A stretch of DNA of 64,000 bases from NCBI RefSeq assembly GCF_032484785.1, contig NZ_JAUETR010000001.1, positions 1,302,001 through 1,366,000 of the forward strand. The letters run 5' to 3'. Within the stretch, counting starts at the first letter, position 1; each line of letters starts with the position of its first letter. Source of the stretch: Bradyrhizobium sp. SZCCHNS1050. GTDB lineage: Bacteria > Pseudomonadota > Alphaproteobacteria > Rhizobiales > Xanthobacteraceae. The position numbers and the translations under genes are program-made. The notes under the pieces were generated by a model. The model made no database searches and was not told where the DNA came from. It saw nothing but the letters and a program-made list of their open reading frames with translations. Positions 48,457 to 57,608 of the stretch are shown here, piece after piece.

Positions 48457-49173
48457 TCACACCAGCGCCCTGACGTTCCAGGTCGCATGACGGACCCCGG
48501 CGAGCTTCGCCAGCTCGGACACGACGCGGTCGAGATCGACCGTATCGACCGCGAGCGGCACCAGCGTCGCGACGATCTCGACGATGTCCTCGGAGCGATA
48601 GACGACCTCGGTCTCCCGCACCGGGTATTTGGCCGCCTCCAGCCGCTCGTCGAGCGCCTCGCGCAGCTCGGCGGCGCGCAGCCCGTCGGTGGTCAGGACG
48701 ATCTCGTAGTGCGCCTCCGACGTCTGCGCATTGAGCGGGATGCGATCGATCGCGTTGACCAGCGGCCGCAGCAGCGTGTTGCCGGCCAGCACGAACACGG
48801 TCAGCGCCACCGATTGCGCGATCAGGTCGGCGCCGGCGCAGGCGCCGACCGCGGCGGACGCCCACAGCGTCGCCGCGGTGTTGAGCCCGCGGACGTTCAT
48901 GCCCTCCTTCATGATCGTGCCGGCGCCGAGGAAGCCGATGCCCGACACCACATAGGCGATGATCCGCACCGCGCCGTCGGCGCCGGTCAGGCGGTTGCCG
49001 AGATCGACGAAGGCGGCCGCGCCGACGGCGACCAGCACGTTGGTGCGCAGGCCGGCGCTGCGCTGCCGGTATTGCCGCTCGGCGCCGATCAGCGTGGCCA
49101 GCACGAAAGCTGCGAACAGGCTGACGAGCGTGTCGAGGAAATCATAGACTTGGAAAGTGTGGAGGAATCGCAT
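48457..49173 (-). CDS. MgtC/SapB-family membrane protein
   Basis: 238-residue inner-membrane protein: four to five N-terminal helices with the MgtC signature (LIGAERQYRQRSAGLRTNVLVAVGAAAF, GIGFLGAGTIMKEG, GLNTAATLWASAAVGA) and a C-terminal ACT-like cytoplasmic domain (about 150-238). MgtC proteins modulate membrane ATPase activity and magnesium/acid adaptation. ATG 49173 is used over an upstream start at 49239. A FixK/FNR-type box lies 110 bases upstream, shared with the divergent gene. Confidence 0.88.
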   Translation of the reverse strand: MRFLHTFQVYDFLDTLVSLFAAFVLATLIGAERQYRQRSAGLRTNVLVAVGAAAFVDLGNRLTGADGAVRIIAYVVSGIGFLGAGTIMKEGMNVRGLNTAATLWASAAVGACAGADLIAQSVALTVFVLAGNTLLRPLVNAIDRIPLNAQTSEAHYEIVLTTDGLRAAELREALDERLEAAKYPVRETEVVYRSEDIVEIVATLVPLAVDTVDLDRVVSELAKLAGVRHATWNVRALV

Positions 49174-49283
49174 GGGTTTGCTGACTGTCTGCAGTATTAA
49201 GCTCCGTGGCCTGCCTGGCAGCAGCGACACGCGTGGCATCCGGCGGCGGAACCGCCGCGAGAGGCCGCTTTCTTAGGACGTCC

Positions 49284-49297
49284 TTGATCGAAATCAA
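49284..49297. promoter_or_regulatory. FNR/FixK box 1
   Basis: TTGAT-CGAA-ATCAA, a perfect anaerobic-regulator palindrome between mgtC-like and ribbon-helix-helix genes. The usual -41.5 placement predicts transcription of the rightward gene from about 49332. Confidence 0.75.
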
Positions 49298-49344
49298 ATC
49301 CCAGTCCCTCCCGCATACTTTAGGCTGATATGATCAACAGGCAG

Positions 49345-49737
49345 ATGACGTCCGGCAAACACATGACGCCATTCTCCGACGTCCGCAGGGATCACAGCCC
49401 GGCCGTCCGGCTGGGACATGATGCGGTGAGTGCGGTAAAGCTGTCCCAGGAGCTCACCGCCGAGATCGACGCCTGGGCGGAGGCTCACCAGATGACACGC
49501 TCCGACGCCATCGGCCAGTTGCTCACGATCGGCCTGCATGCATCGCGGCCGGCAGCAGCCGGGCAGCCCACGTCACGGGATCCCGTCGCCATCGAGCAGA
49601 ATGCGATCCGGCTGATCGATCGGATGCTCGATCCGAGCCTGTCGGCCGAGGAGCGCCAGCGGCGGATCCGCCGCCTGATCGAAGGTCCTGCGGAATTTGC
49701 CAACGAACGGATCGACCTGCCGCGGCATCCGGGCTGA
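49345..49737 (+). CDS. Ribbon-helix-helix-like protein
   Basis: 130-residue protein with an N-terminal CopG/ribbon-helix-helix pattern: VSAVKLSQELTAEIDAWAEAHQMTRSDAIGQLLTIGL, a strand followed by two helices. The rest is helical and charged (IRLIDRMLDPSLSAEERQRRIRRLI). ATG 49345 is preferred over 49330 because the FixK box predicts transcription starting at about 49332. Probably a DNA-binding regulator; target unknown. Convergent with the metal ATPase gene, 10 bases apart. Confidence 0.7.
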   Translation: MTSGKHMTPFSDVRRDHSPAVRLGHDAVSAVKLSQELTAEIDAWAEAHQMTRSDAIGQLLTIGLHASRPAAAGQPTSRDPVAIEQNAIRLIDRMLDPSLSAEERQRRIRRLIEGPAEFANERIDLPRHPG

Positions 49738-49747
49738 CGCGAACGGT

Positions 49748-52042
49748 TCAGGCGGCCGAGCGCGCCACCACGGCCTCATAGATGTCGTCCTCCTGCGCCG
49801 TGTGCATGCGCACCAGCGTTTCGATCGCCTCGATCACCCGTTGCGCATCGCGGATCAGATAGCGGTCCACATGCTCGGACGGCAGATCCTCGACCAGCCG
49901 GCCGAGCAGGCGCGCCAGATGCAGGATCTCGCGATGCGCCCGGCTCATCGCCGACAGGCCATGGCTCTCCTGCAGGAGCCGCGCGAGCTTCGGATAGACC
50001 GAGCCTTCGTCGTCGCGCTCATGCGCCACGACCTTGTCCTGCACCACGCCGTTTGCCTCCATGATCAGCGCCACGGCGCCGTCCGGCGAGGCTTCGTCGA
50101 GCGCATCGACGATCGAGCGCAGGCGGTCGAGGCCGCGCAGCAGCGCCTGGTGATCATGCCTGAGCCCTCGGCCGTCTTCGGCCGTGATCCGGCCGGCCTT
50201 GCTGCGTCCAGCCGGGAACAGAGCGCGGAGCGCGTTCAGGATGACGGCGACGTCGATGGCCTCCTGGACCAGGGCCGCAGGTACCGGCTGCAGCAGCCCG
50301 AAGGCGGCGGCCCCCATCGCGACGAACGACAGGCCCATGCCGGCGAAGATGCTCTCCAGGGCGACGCGTCGGGCGCGCTGGGCGATCACGATCGCCTCGC
50401 CGACCCGATCGAGCCGATCGGCCAGAATGACCACGTCGGCGGCTTCCGACGAGGCGCTGGCGCCGCGGGCGCCGAGCGCGATGCCGACGTCGGCGCAGGC
50501 CAGCGCCGGGGCGTCGTTGATGCCGTCGCCGACCATGATGGTGGGATGCAGCCGCTGCTCGCTCCTGACCGCCTCCACCTTGTCGGAGGGGACACGGTCC
50601 GCCAGCACGGCGTCGAGGTCGAGCGCCGCGCCGATCGCCTGCGCGGCCGCGGCGCGGTCCCCGGTCACCATGACCATGCGCGCGATGCCGGCCTCGCGCA
50701 GCCAGCGGATCGCCCGCGGCGTATCCGCGCGCAGCTCGTCCGCCAGCAGCAGCGCCCCGATCGGGCGCCCCTCGACGGCGACGAAGACGATCAGGGCCGA
50801 ACGCCACGACGCCCGGCGGATCGCGCGCGCCGCCCAAGCCGGCGGCGTGCGGCTGCCGAGCACGAGGTCGCGCGAGCCGGCCATCACAGGGCGGCCATCG
50901 ATCAGCCCTTCGAGGCCCGAGCCCATCGTCTCCCTGACCTGTTCGGGCACCTTCAGCTTCAGCCCGCGGGCCTGGCCGGCCTGAACGATCGCGTGCGCCA
51001 CCACGTGGTGCGAGGCCTGCTCGAGCGATGCGCAGAGCAGCAGGACCGCATCGGCGTCCTCGCCCGGTGCCGCGTCGACCGAGAGCAGCCGCGCGCCGCC
51101 GACGGTCAGCGTGCCCGTCTTGTCGAACAGCACGGTATGGGCACGCGCGAGCGCCTCGAGCTTGCCGCCGCCTTTGACCAGAATGCCGCTTCGGGCCGCC
51201 TGCGCCACACCCGCAATGAAAGCGACGGGTGCGGCGAGAATCAGCGGGCACGGCGTTGCCGCCACCAGCACGGCAAGACTCCGGATCAGATCGCCCGAGG
51301 CCAAATAGGCGGCTCCCGCAATAGCGAGGCTTACGGGCAGGAAGATCAGCGCGTAGCGGTCGGCAAGCCGCACGAACGGCGCTTTCGCGGTCTGGGCCGT
51401 CGTCACCAGCTTGACGATGCCGGCATAGGTGCTTTCGCCCGCGGTCGCCGTGACGGCCATTTCGAACGTGTCGCCGGCGTTCACAGATCCCGACAGGATC
51501 GCCATCCCGCGCGTCTTCATCACCGGGATGGGCTCGCCCGTGAGCGCCGACTCGTCGACGACGGCGATGGTTGTTTCGACCATACCGTCGACCGGGACGA
51601 TCTCGCCGGCGCGGACCATCAGGCGATCACCGACCGCGACGCTGGCGATCGGAACGTTGTCGATCTCGTCGCCACGACGGCGATGCGCCTCGCGGGGCGC
51701 GCGATCGACCAACGCGCGCAGATCGTGCTCGGCGCGGGCGACGGCAATGTCCTCCAGCACGTTGCCGCCGGAATACATCAGCGCCACGACAGCGCCGGCC
51801 AGCGGCTCGCCGAGGATGATCGCCGCGCTCATCGACACCAGCGCGATCGCGTCGACGCCGATGCGGCCGGCCAGGAAATCGCGGACGATCGAGACGATCA
51901 GCCCCAGGATGACAGGAACGGTCGAGGCCGTGAACGCGATCCCGGCAAGATCGGGGCGACCGAGCACATGCGCGAGGCCGCCCGCGGCGAGGCCCGCGAT
52001 TGCGATTGCGACGAGGGTCCACCGCAGAATGCGCTCGAACAT
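49748..52042 (-). CDS. nia: P1B-5 metal-transporting ATPase with C-terminal hemerythrin domain (Nia-type)
   Basis: 764-residue P-type ATPase. Six or so membrane helices; the metal-pathway motif is TPCPL with Cys265, the phosphorylated Asp307 is in DKTGTLT, and TGD, GDGINDAPAL and the A-domain TGEP are intact. There is no N-terminal heavy-metal-binding domain. Residues about 625-760 form a hemerythrin-like domain (HDHQALL, HERDDEGSVYP, HREILHLA, HTAQEDDIYEA). TPC plus hemerythrin defines the P1B-5 group, of which Sinorhizobium Nia exports iron/nickel in nodules. A FixK-type box stands at the right distance upstream. Confidence 0.92.
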   Translation of the reverse strand: MFERILRWTLVAIAIAGLAAGGLAHVLGRPDLAGIAFTASTVPVILGLIVSIVRDFLAGRIGVDAIALVSMSAAIILGEPLAGAVVALMYSGGNVLEDIAVARAEHDLRALVDRAPREAHRRRGDEIDNVPIASVAVGDRLMVRAGEIVPVDGMVETTIAVVDESALTGEPIPVMKTRGMAILSGSVNAGDTFEMAVTATAGESTYAGIVKLVTTAQTAKAPFVRLADRYALIFLPVSLAIAGAAYLASGDLIRSLAVLVAATPCPLILAAPVAFIAGVAQAARSGILVKGGGKLEALARAHTVLFDKTGTLTVGGARLLSVDAAPGEDADAVLLLCASLEQASHHVVAHAIVQAGQARGLKLKVPEQVRETMGSGLEGLIDGRPVMAGSRDLVLGSRTPPAWAARAIRRASWRSALIVFVAVEGRPIGALLLADELRADTPRAIRWLREAGIARMVMVTGDRAAAAQAIGAALDLDAVLADRVPSDKVEAVRSEQRLHPTIMVGDGINDAPALACADVGIALGARGASASSEAADVVILADRLDRVGEAIVIAQRARRVALESIFAGMGLSFVAMGAAAFGLLQPVPAALVQEAIDVAVILNALRALFPAGRSKAGRITAEDGRGLRHDHQALLRGLDRLRSIVDALDEASPDGAVALIMEANGVVQDKVVAHERDDEGSVYPKLARLLQESHGLSAMSRAHREILHLARLLGRLVEDLPSEHVDRYLIRDAQRVIEAIETLVRMHTAQEDDIYEAVVARSAA

Positions 52043-52096
52043 GGATACCGGTTCCGGATTGCGTCGGCACTATCGCTGCTGCCGCCCGTCGGACGC

Positions 52097-52110
52097 TTGA
52101 GCGAAATCAA
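52097..52110 (-). promoter_or_regulatory. FNR/FixK box 2, for the P1B-5 ATPase
   Basis: TTGAG-CGAA-ATCAA; fits the FixK2 form TTGA-N6-TCAA. Its centre (52103.5) predicts a minus-strand start near 52062, 20 bases before the ATPase ATG. Confidence 0.65.
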
Positions 52111-52141
52111 CGGCGAGAGCGACCGATCGCCGCAAATGGCC

Positions 52142-52873
52142 TCAGGCGGTATTGCCTGCGTCGACCGTCAGCACGGTGCCGCTGACATTGCGCCCGCCGT
52201 CGCCGAGCAGGAATTCAACCATCGCCGCCACGTCATCGGTTTCCGGCAGCCGCCGCAACGCGCTCCGGCCGGCGATGCGCCGCTGCTGCTCCTCGTCCAT
52301 GCTCTGCGTCAGCTCGGTGGCGATGAAGCCCGGCGCGATCGCGTTCACGGTGATGCCGACCTTGCCGACCTCGCGCGCCAGCGAGCGCGTGAAGCCGTTG
52401 GCGGCCGCCTTGGTCGCGCCGTAGACGGACAGGCCGTTGTAGCCGGTAGAGGCGATGATCGAGGAGATGTTGATCACCCGCCCCTCGCCCGCGGCCATCA
52501 TGTGGCGAACGACGTATTTCGTCAGGATCATCGGCGCCAGCACGTTGAGCCGCACCAGCGCCTCGATCTCCGAATTGTGCATGGTCGCGAGCAGGCCCTC
52601 GGTGCCGAGACCGGCATTGTTGACGAGACCATAGAGCGGACCGAACTCGTCGCGCACCGACTTCACGAAGGCCGGTAGTTCATCAACGATGCTGAGGTCG
52701 CAGGCGCGGAAATGAATGCCGGCGCTGCTGGCGCTGAACTCGGCCATCGCGGCGCGCAGTTCGTCGCTCTCCCGGCGGGCCACCGCGATGACGTCATAGC
52801 CCGCTCCCGCGAGCCTGCGCGCGATGGCGAGCCCGATGCCACGGCTGCCGCCGGTGACGAGAACATTATGCAT
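52142..52873 (-). CDS. Short-chain dehydrogenase/reductase, FabG-like
   Basis: 243-residue classical SDR. Cofactor motif TGGSRGIG (residues 7-14), NNAG, catalytic Ser in INISSIIAS, and YGATK for the Tyr-Lys pair. PGFIATELT is typical of 3-oxoacyl-ACP reductases. Its ATG overlaps the last codons of the upstream AMP-dependent enzyme by eight bases, so it is tightly coupled. It would reduce a keto-acyl intermediate carried on the cluster's ACP. Confidence 0.9.
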   Translation of the reverse strand: MHNVLVTGGSRGIGLAIARRLAGAGYDVIAVARRESDELRAAMAEFSASSAGIHFRACDLSIVDELPAFVKSVRDEFGPLYGLVNNAGLGTEGLLATMHNSEIEALVRLNVLAPMILTKYVVRHMMAAGEGRVINISSIIASTGYNGLSVYGATKAAANGFTRSLAREVGKVGITVNAIAPGFIATELTQSMDEEQQRRIAGRSALRRLPETDDVAAMVEFLLGDGGRNVSGTVLTVDAGNTA

Positions 52874-54254
52874 CGGCGCGCGCCAGCTTGCCGGCCGGAG
52901 TGACGTCGAGCGCTGGCACGACGCGGATCATCGCCGGCACCTTGTGGGCCGCGAGACGCGCGCGACACGCGGCGAGGATCTCATTGCGGACCGTCTCACT
53001 CCGCGCCGGATCGGCATCCGCCGTCAGCACGACCTCGGCGACGACGATGCCGCCGGTGATCGGGCTGCGTCGCGACTTGGCGCGCGACATCCGCACCTCG
53101 GGATGGCCATTGATCACGGCTTCGATCTCTTCGGGATGGACCTTGAGCCCGCCGACATTGATGATGCCGTTGCGGCGTCCGACGAAGTAGTAGCGATCGC
53201 AGCGCTGCTCGACCATGTCACCGGTGTCGACATAACCATCCGTGTCGGTCAGGGCAGCGGCAGAGCGTCCGACATAGGCGTGCGCGGCGCGCTTGGAGCG
53301 GATGCGCAGCGAGCCGTCGACGACCTTCATGTCGACGGCCCCGCGGCCCTCGCCGAGCAGCGTCGCAGGAAAACCCTCCAGCCCATCATTGACCGCGAAG
53401 CCGACGCCGGCCTCCGTCGAGGCGTAGGCATGACCGATCGAAGCGTCGGGAAATGCCTGCTTCAATCCGTCGAGCACGGCCTGGTCGGCGATCTCGCCGG
53501 AGAGACGCACATAGCGCGGCGCAAAGCCTTCCATCGACCCACTCATCAGCAGCTTGCGCCAATGCGACGGCGTTCCGGACATGTGAGTGACGCCGCGCGC
53601 GTTGAGACGCGCGATGTGGTCCGCGAGCCCCTCGCCGGGATCCGACAGCACCATCGAGCCGCCGCCGACGATGGCGCGCAGGAAGATCTGCAGACCGCCA
53701 TAGCGACGGATGTCGTAGAAGGTCGCCCACACCGGCATGGCTTCGCCAGGACCCGGACGGTCGCCGATGATCGCGCCGCACAGGCCATCCAGAGTATGCC
53801 CGACAATCTTCGGCACGCCCGATGTGCCTGATGTCAGCATCAGCCATTCGGTGGCGCGCACCGTCTGCACCACCACGGCAGAAGGCTGCGGCAGGGCGAC
53901 CTCGATCACGAGATCGACGCCGCAGGCGTCGAAACGCTGGACCTCATCGGTCACGATGGCGTCGATGTCAGCATCGGCGATGATGCTGGCGAGATGCTTG
54001 CCCTTGAGATCCGGCGGACACAACAACAGGCGCCGTGCGACGCCGTCGATCTCGATCAGCGCGAGGCCGGCGAGCAACTGGCCGGAGGTCACCAGCAGCA
54101 CCGAACGTCCGTTGAGCTCTTCGCTGCGGCCGCCAAGGCAGCTTCCACGCGACAGCTCGGCGAGCGATAGGACGTGACGCGGATCGGAGATCGTCCGCTC
54201 GGTCAGCGCCGCCCCGAGATGGTCGCGAAGGGCGAAGATCTCACGCGGGGACAT
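52866..54254 (-). CDS. AMP-dependent acyl/aryl-activating enzyme (short form)
   Basis: 462-residue member of the acyl-adenylate family, shorter than usual because the N-terminal subdomain is reduced. The P-loop MLTSGTSGVPKIV, the YASTEAGVGF A5-like motif, DTGDMVEQ and the C-terminal hinge/Lys (INVGGLKVHPEEIE, PAGKLARADA) are present. It probably loads an acid onto the ACP encoded directly upstream, whose gene it overlaps by 14 bases. ATG 54254 (with GGGG nine bases upstream) is preferred to 54260. Substrate unknown. Confidence 0.85.
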   Translation of the reverse strand: MSPREIFALRDHLGAALTERTISDPRHVLSLAELSRGSCLGGRSEELNGRSVLLVTSGQLLAGLALIEIDGVARRLLLCPPDLKGKHLASIIADADIDAIVTDEVQRFDACGVDLVIEVALPQPSAVVVQTVRATEWLMLTSGTSGVPKIVGHTLDGLCGAIIGDRPGPGEAMPVWATFYDIRRYGGLQIFLRAIVGGGSMVLSDPGEGLADHIARLNARGVTHMSGTPSHWRKLLMSGSMEGFAPRYVRLSGEIADQAVLDGLKQAFPDASIGHAYASTEAGVGFAVNDGLEGFPATLLGEGRGAVDMKVVDGSLRIRSKRAAHAYVGRSAAALTDTDGYVDTGDMVEQRCDRYYFVGRRNGIINVGGLKVHPEEIEAVINGHPEVRMSRAKSRRSPITGGIVVAEVVLTADADPARSETVRNEILAACRARLAAHKVPAMIRVVPALDVTPAGKLARADA

Positions 54255-54486
54255 TCTCATAGGCCCCGATGAAGTCGCCTATCGTGTTGGGGAACGTCAC
54301 ATCCTCGGACAGGGTGAACGGATCGACGCCGAGATCGTCCTCGAGACGGGCGACCAGGATGGCGAAAGCGAGCGAGTCGAAGCCGGTCTCGTGCAACGTC
54401 AGCTCGTCGGTCAGCGGCGGCAGCTTGACCTTCTGCTCGTCCGCAATCTGCTTGATCGCTGCAATGATTCTTAACCGTACCGACAT
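54241..54486 (-). CDS. Acyl carrier protein
   Basis: 81-residue carrier protein with the phosphopantetheine Ser38 in GFDSLAFA. Acidic helix II-like region follows (ILVARLEDDLGVDPF). It is distinct from the housekeeping AcpP sequence (no ELGADSLD motif), so it is a dedicated carrier for this cluster. Overlaps the AMP-dependent enzyme downstream. Confidence 0.9.
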   Translation of the reverse strand: MSVRLRIIAAIKQIADEQKVKLPPLTDELTLHETGFDSLAFAILVARLEDDLGVDPFTLSEDVTFPNTIGDFIGAYENVPA

Positions 54487-54613
54487 GGGCCAATCCGCTC
54501 ACTGTTCAAACGATGAAACCGATCATAGGGCGAGAAGGTGAAGGAAGCCGGACTTGCCAGCCATCTTTCGGGACCGTTGGTAAATACCCATCATGGCCTA
54601 TGATTAAAATCAT

Positions 54614-56419
54614 CTACAAACGAACCTCGCCGGCGAGGATCCGCGCATGGAGATCCTGATCGAGCGGGAAATATGCATCGGTCGCGGCGTCGCGCACGTA
54701 GAGTGGCTCGTGCACGATCGACGGATCGAAGCCGTCGCGCATCAGTTCCTGCTTCTTCTGCTTGAATGTTTCGGTCGACTGCAGCGACGACGTGATGCGG
54801 AGCGCCACCGGCCGCGCATAGGGCGGCAATCGGCGGGCAAGTTCTAGAGAGAGGCGATCGAGATCGAAGCTGTCGCCGACGACAAGCGCAGCCATGCCGG
54901 CGCGTCCGTCCCTGCCGGGCACGACGACACCATAGGTCGATGCTTCCAACACGCCGGGACATTGCAGGATCGCCTCGTTCACCTCGCTGGTCGCGACGTT
55001 CTCGCCCTTCCAGCGGAAGGTGTCGCCGAGACGATCGACGAAATAGAAGAAGCCCTGGTCGTCCTGGCGCATCAGGTCACCGGTGCGGAACCAGGCATCG
55101 CCCTTGGCGAAGACGTCGCGCAGGATCTTCTTCTCGGTCTCGCCCGTATCGGTATAGCCTTCGAAGCGGCCGCCTCGCTGGTCCGCCGTACCGATGCGGC
55201 CAATGGCCTCGCCGATCTCGCCGCGCGCGCAGACCAGGCACCGCCCGTCAGCTCCGCGCAAGGGTGCACGCTGGTCGGCATCCAGCTTGATGATTTCGGC
55301 GGGAAAGCGATGCGCAAGCAGCGACGGCACGCGCCCGATCGATCCCACCCTGCCCTCGACATTGTAGAGTGAGAAGTTGCCTTCGGTCGCGGCATAGAAT
55401 TCCAGCACCTGGGGAATGCCGAAGCGCGCTTGGAACGCCTCCCAGACGTCGCCGCGCATTCCGTTGCCGCAGGCGAGCCGCAGCCGATGGGCGCGGTCGA
55501 AATCGGACGGCGCGGCGGCCAGCAGGTAGCGGCAGAGCTCGCCGATATATTGCACCAGCGTGCAATCGTGACGGACGATGTCGCGCCAGAAATTGCTCGC
55601 CGAGAATTTCTCGGCGAGCACCGCCGCACCGCCGGCGCGCAGCATGCTGCAGGGCGCGACGATGCCGCCGACGGAATGATAGACCGGCAGACAGTCATAG
55701 AGGCGATCGTCGGGACCTGCGCCGGTGAGGCCGGCAAACCAGCCGCCCCAGTTCATGATGCGGCGATGGCTGATGCTGGCGGCCTTGGGCAGGCCCGTCG
55801 TGCCGGAGGTGTAGATCAGCAGCGCGCGGTCGTCGATCGTCACGGCGCGGCGCTCGGTTGCGTCGAGCGCGTGCGTATCGATCGCGGCGATCGCGACGTC
55901 GAGATCGCCGCCGTCGGCAACCCAGACACGCGGCCCGCCCGCGATCACCGGCGCAACCTCCGTATAGGCTTCGTAGAAGTCCTTGGCGGCGATCACATGA
56001 ACTGGCCGGGCCACGTTCATGCAATGCGCGAGCGACGGTCCGATCAGATTGGTGTTGATGAGCGCAACCGTGCCGCCGACGCGGCTGATCCCAAGCCAGG
56101 CGGCCAGGTAGTCGGGCCGGCTCGGCATCATCAAAGCGACCGTGTGACCAGGCCCGATGCCGTTGGCCAGCGCCCAGCGGGCGTATCGGTTGATGCGCGC
56201 AGACAGGGCAGAATAGCTCAGCGTCTCGCGATCAGAGACCAGCGCCGGCCGTTCGGGCTGCTTCGCAGCCCAGTCGTCCACCACGTCGGCGAAAAGCCGC
56301 GCCGGCTCTGCCTCGATGCGCGAGGTCAGCTCGATCGCCTTCAGCCAGATCTTCGCCGCCGACGGCTTCCGAGGGGCCGTGCTGAGTTCCACAGATCGAT
56401 CCGACTGCCCGGAGTTCAT
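54614..56419 (-). CDS. Long-chain acyl-CoA synthetase, FATP/VLCS type
   Basis: 601-residue acyl-CoA synthetase. The AMP loop is IYTSGTTGLPKAA; YAATEGNFSLYN and DTFRWKGENVATSEV are hallmarks of the fatty-acid-transport-protein/very-long-chain class. ATG 56419 with GAGGG upstream is used; GTG 56431 is possible. It lies 128 bases upstream of the ACP gene on the same strand, and may supply acyl-CoA to the same pathway. The gap contains ATGAT-TAAA-ATCAT, a weak FNR-like palindrome. Confidence 0.9.
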   Translation of the reverse strand: MNSGQSDRSVELSTAPRKPSAAKIWLKAIELTSRIEAEPARLFADVVDDWAAKQPERPALVSDRETLSYSALSARINRYARWALANGIGPGHTVALMMPSRPDYLAAWLGISRVGGTVALINTNLIGPSLAHCMNVARPVHVIAAKDFYEAYTEVAPVIAGGPRVWVADGGDLDVAIAAIDTHALDATERRAVTIDDRALLIYTSGTTGLPKAASISHRRIMNWGGWFAGLTGAGPDDRLYDCLPVYHSVGGIVAPCSMLRAGGAAVLAEKFSASNFWRDIVRHDCTLVQYIGELCRYLLAAAPSDFDRAHRLRLACGNGMRGDVWEAFQARFGIPQVLEFYAATEGNFSLYNVEGRVGSIGRVPSLLAHRFPAEIIKLDADQRAPLRGADGRCLVCARGEIGEAIGRIGTADQRGGRFEGYTDTGETEKKILRDVFAKGDAWFRTGDLMRQDDQGFFYFVDRLGDTFRWKGENVATSEVNEAILQCPGVLEASTYGVVVPGRDGRAGMAALVVGDSFDLDRLSLELARRLPPYARPVALRITSSLQSTETFKQKKQELMRDGFDPSIVHEPLYVRDAATDAYFPLDQDLHARILAGEVRL

Positions 56420-56595
56420 GAACGCCCTCACCCCAATTCGGCGTGCTTATAGGCCGGGTGGCCTGACCGGCCGTTAATCGGGAGGGTTAACCGGCCGAGA
56501 GTGCGTCGCTGTTGATGCGAATGCGATCCTTTACGAAGTTCTCGGAAATGCCGGTTAGCGTACCGCTCCCAGAACATGCCAACGCGAAGGCCGGC

Positions 56596-57582
56596 ATGCC
56601 CAAGGACACGATGACACGACGCGCCTTGCTGCGCTGCGCCGCCTGGAGCAGCGTTGCAGCCATGACTTCGACCACGGCGTTCGCCGGAGTTGATGCGCCC
56701 TATCCGGCTCAGCCCGTCACCTGGGTCATTCCGTTTGCCCCGGGCGGAGCCACCGGCCGGCTGTCGCTCTTGATCTGCGACCGGCTGACCCGCCGACTGG
56801 GCCAGCCCTTCGTGCTCGATCACCGGCCGGGTGCGGGCGGCGCGACCGCCACCAAGAGCGTCGCGAGCGCCGCGCCGGACGGCTACACGATCCTTGCGAC
56901 CTCGACCGCCAACGTCATTACGGCCTCGACCGACGGCTCGCCCGGCGCCGAGGGCGATCTCATCCCCGTCGCCGGCATGGCGCGCATGCCGCTGCTGCTG
57001 CTGGTCAGCCGGCAGCTGCCGGTCGAGACGCTGCCGGAATTCCTGGCCTATGCGAAGGCCAACCCGGGCAAGCTCAGCGTCGGCTCCGCCGGTCCTGGCA
57101 CCGTCCAGCTGCTGTCGGCCGAGCTGTTCCGGACCCTCGGCGGCATCACCTGGTCAGTCGTGCATTATCGTGGCTCGGGGCCTGCCCTGACCGACCTCGC
57201 CTCCGGCCATATCCACGCGATGTTCGACAACGCCGCTTCCGCCGTCGACCTCCTGCGCAGCGGCAAGGTCCGGGCGCTGGCCGTCACGACGCGCGAGCAC
57301 GCCGCCGCCTTCCCCGATCTGCCGCCGGTCGCCGACGTGCTGCCGGCGTTCGAAACCTCCGGCTTCTATGGCGTCGCGGTGCCGCACGGCACGCCGAAAG
57401 CCATCGTCGAGCTGCTCAACCGCGAGATCAACGCCGCGCTGGCCGATCCCGACATCAGCAGGCAGTTCGCGGAGGTCGGCGCCACGCCGCTCACCGGCGA
57501 CGTCGGCGTCTATGCCGCGACCTACCGCGCCGAGATCATGCACTGGCGCAAGCTGGTCCCGCAGGTGAGCGCGAAGAACTGA
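56596..57582 (+). CDS. Bug/TctC-family periplasmic solute-binding protein
   Basis: 328-residue binding protein of tripartite tricarboxylate transporters. The signal (TRRALLRCAAWSSVAAMTSTTAFA) has a twin-arginine-like RR. Mature features: YPAQPVTWVIPFAPGGATGR, VLDHRPGAGGATATKSV, and the GSAGPGTVQLLSAELF block. No TctA/TctB genes are nearby, which is common for Bug proteins. ATG 56596 with AAGG upstream is chosen; ATGs at 56515 and 56611 are alternatives. Ligand is probably a carboxylate. Confidence 0.9.
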   Translation: MPKDTMTRRALLRCAAWSSVAAMTSTTAFAGVDAPYPAQPVTWVIPFAPGGATGRLSLLICDRLTRRLGQPFVLDHRPGAGGATATKSVASAAPDGYTILATSTANVITASTDGSPGAEGDLIPVAGMARMPLLLLVSRQLPVETLPEFLAYAKANPGKLSVGSAGPGTVQLLSAELFRTLGGITWSVVHYRGSGPALTDLASGHIHAMFDNAASAVDLLRSGKVRALAVTTREHAAAFPDLPPVADVLPAFETSGFYGVAVPHGTPKAIVELLNREINAALADPDISRQFAEVGATPLTGDVGVYAATYRAEIMHWRKLVPQVSAKN

Positions 57583-57608
57583 CCTCCGCGCCCGGCGACC
57601 CGCCTGCC

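Noticed and set aside
49697..52678. A 993-codon open frame antisense to the P1B-5 ATPase and the reductase gene
   Set aside because: Same GC-bias artefact; it crosses two real genes and shows no domain.
54600..54613. ATGAT-TAAA-ATCAT as a fifth FNR/FixK box
   Set aside because: Both half-sites deviate at the first, most conserved base; kept only as a remark.
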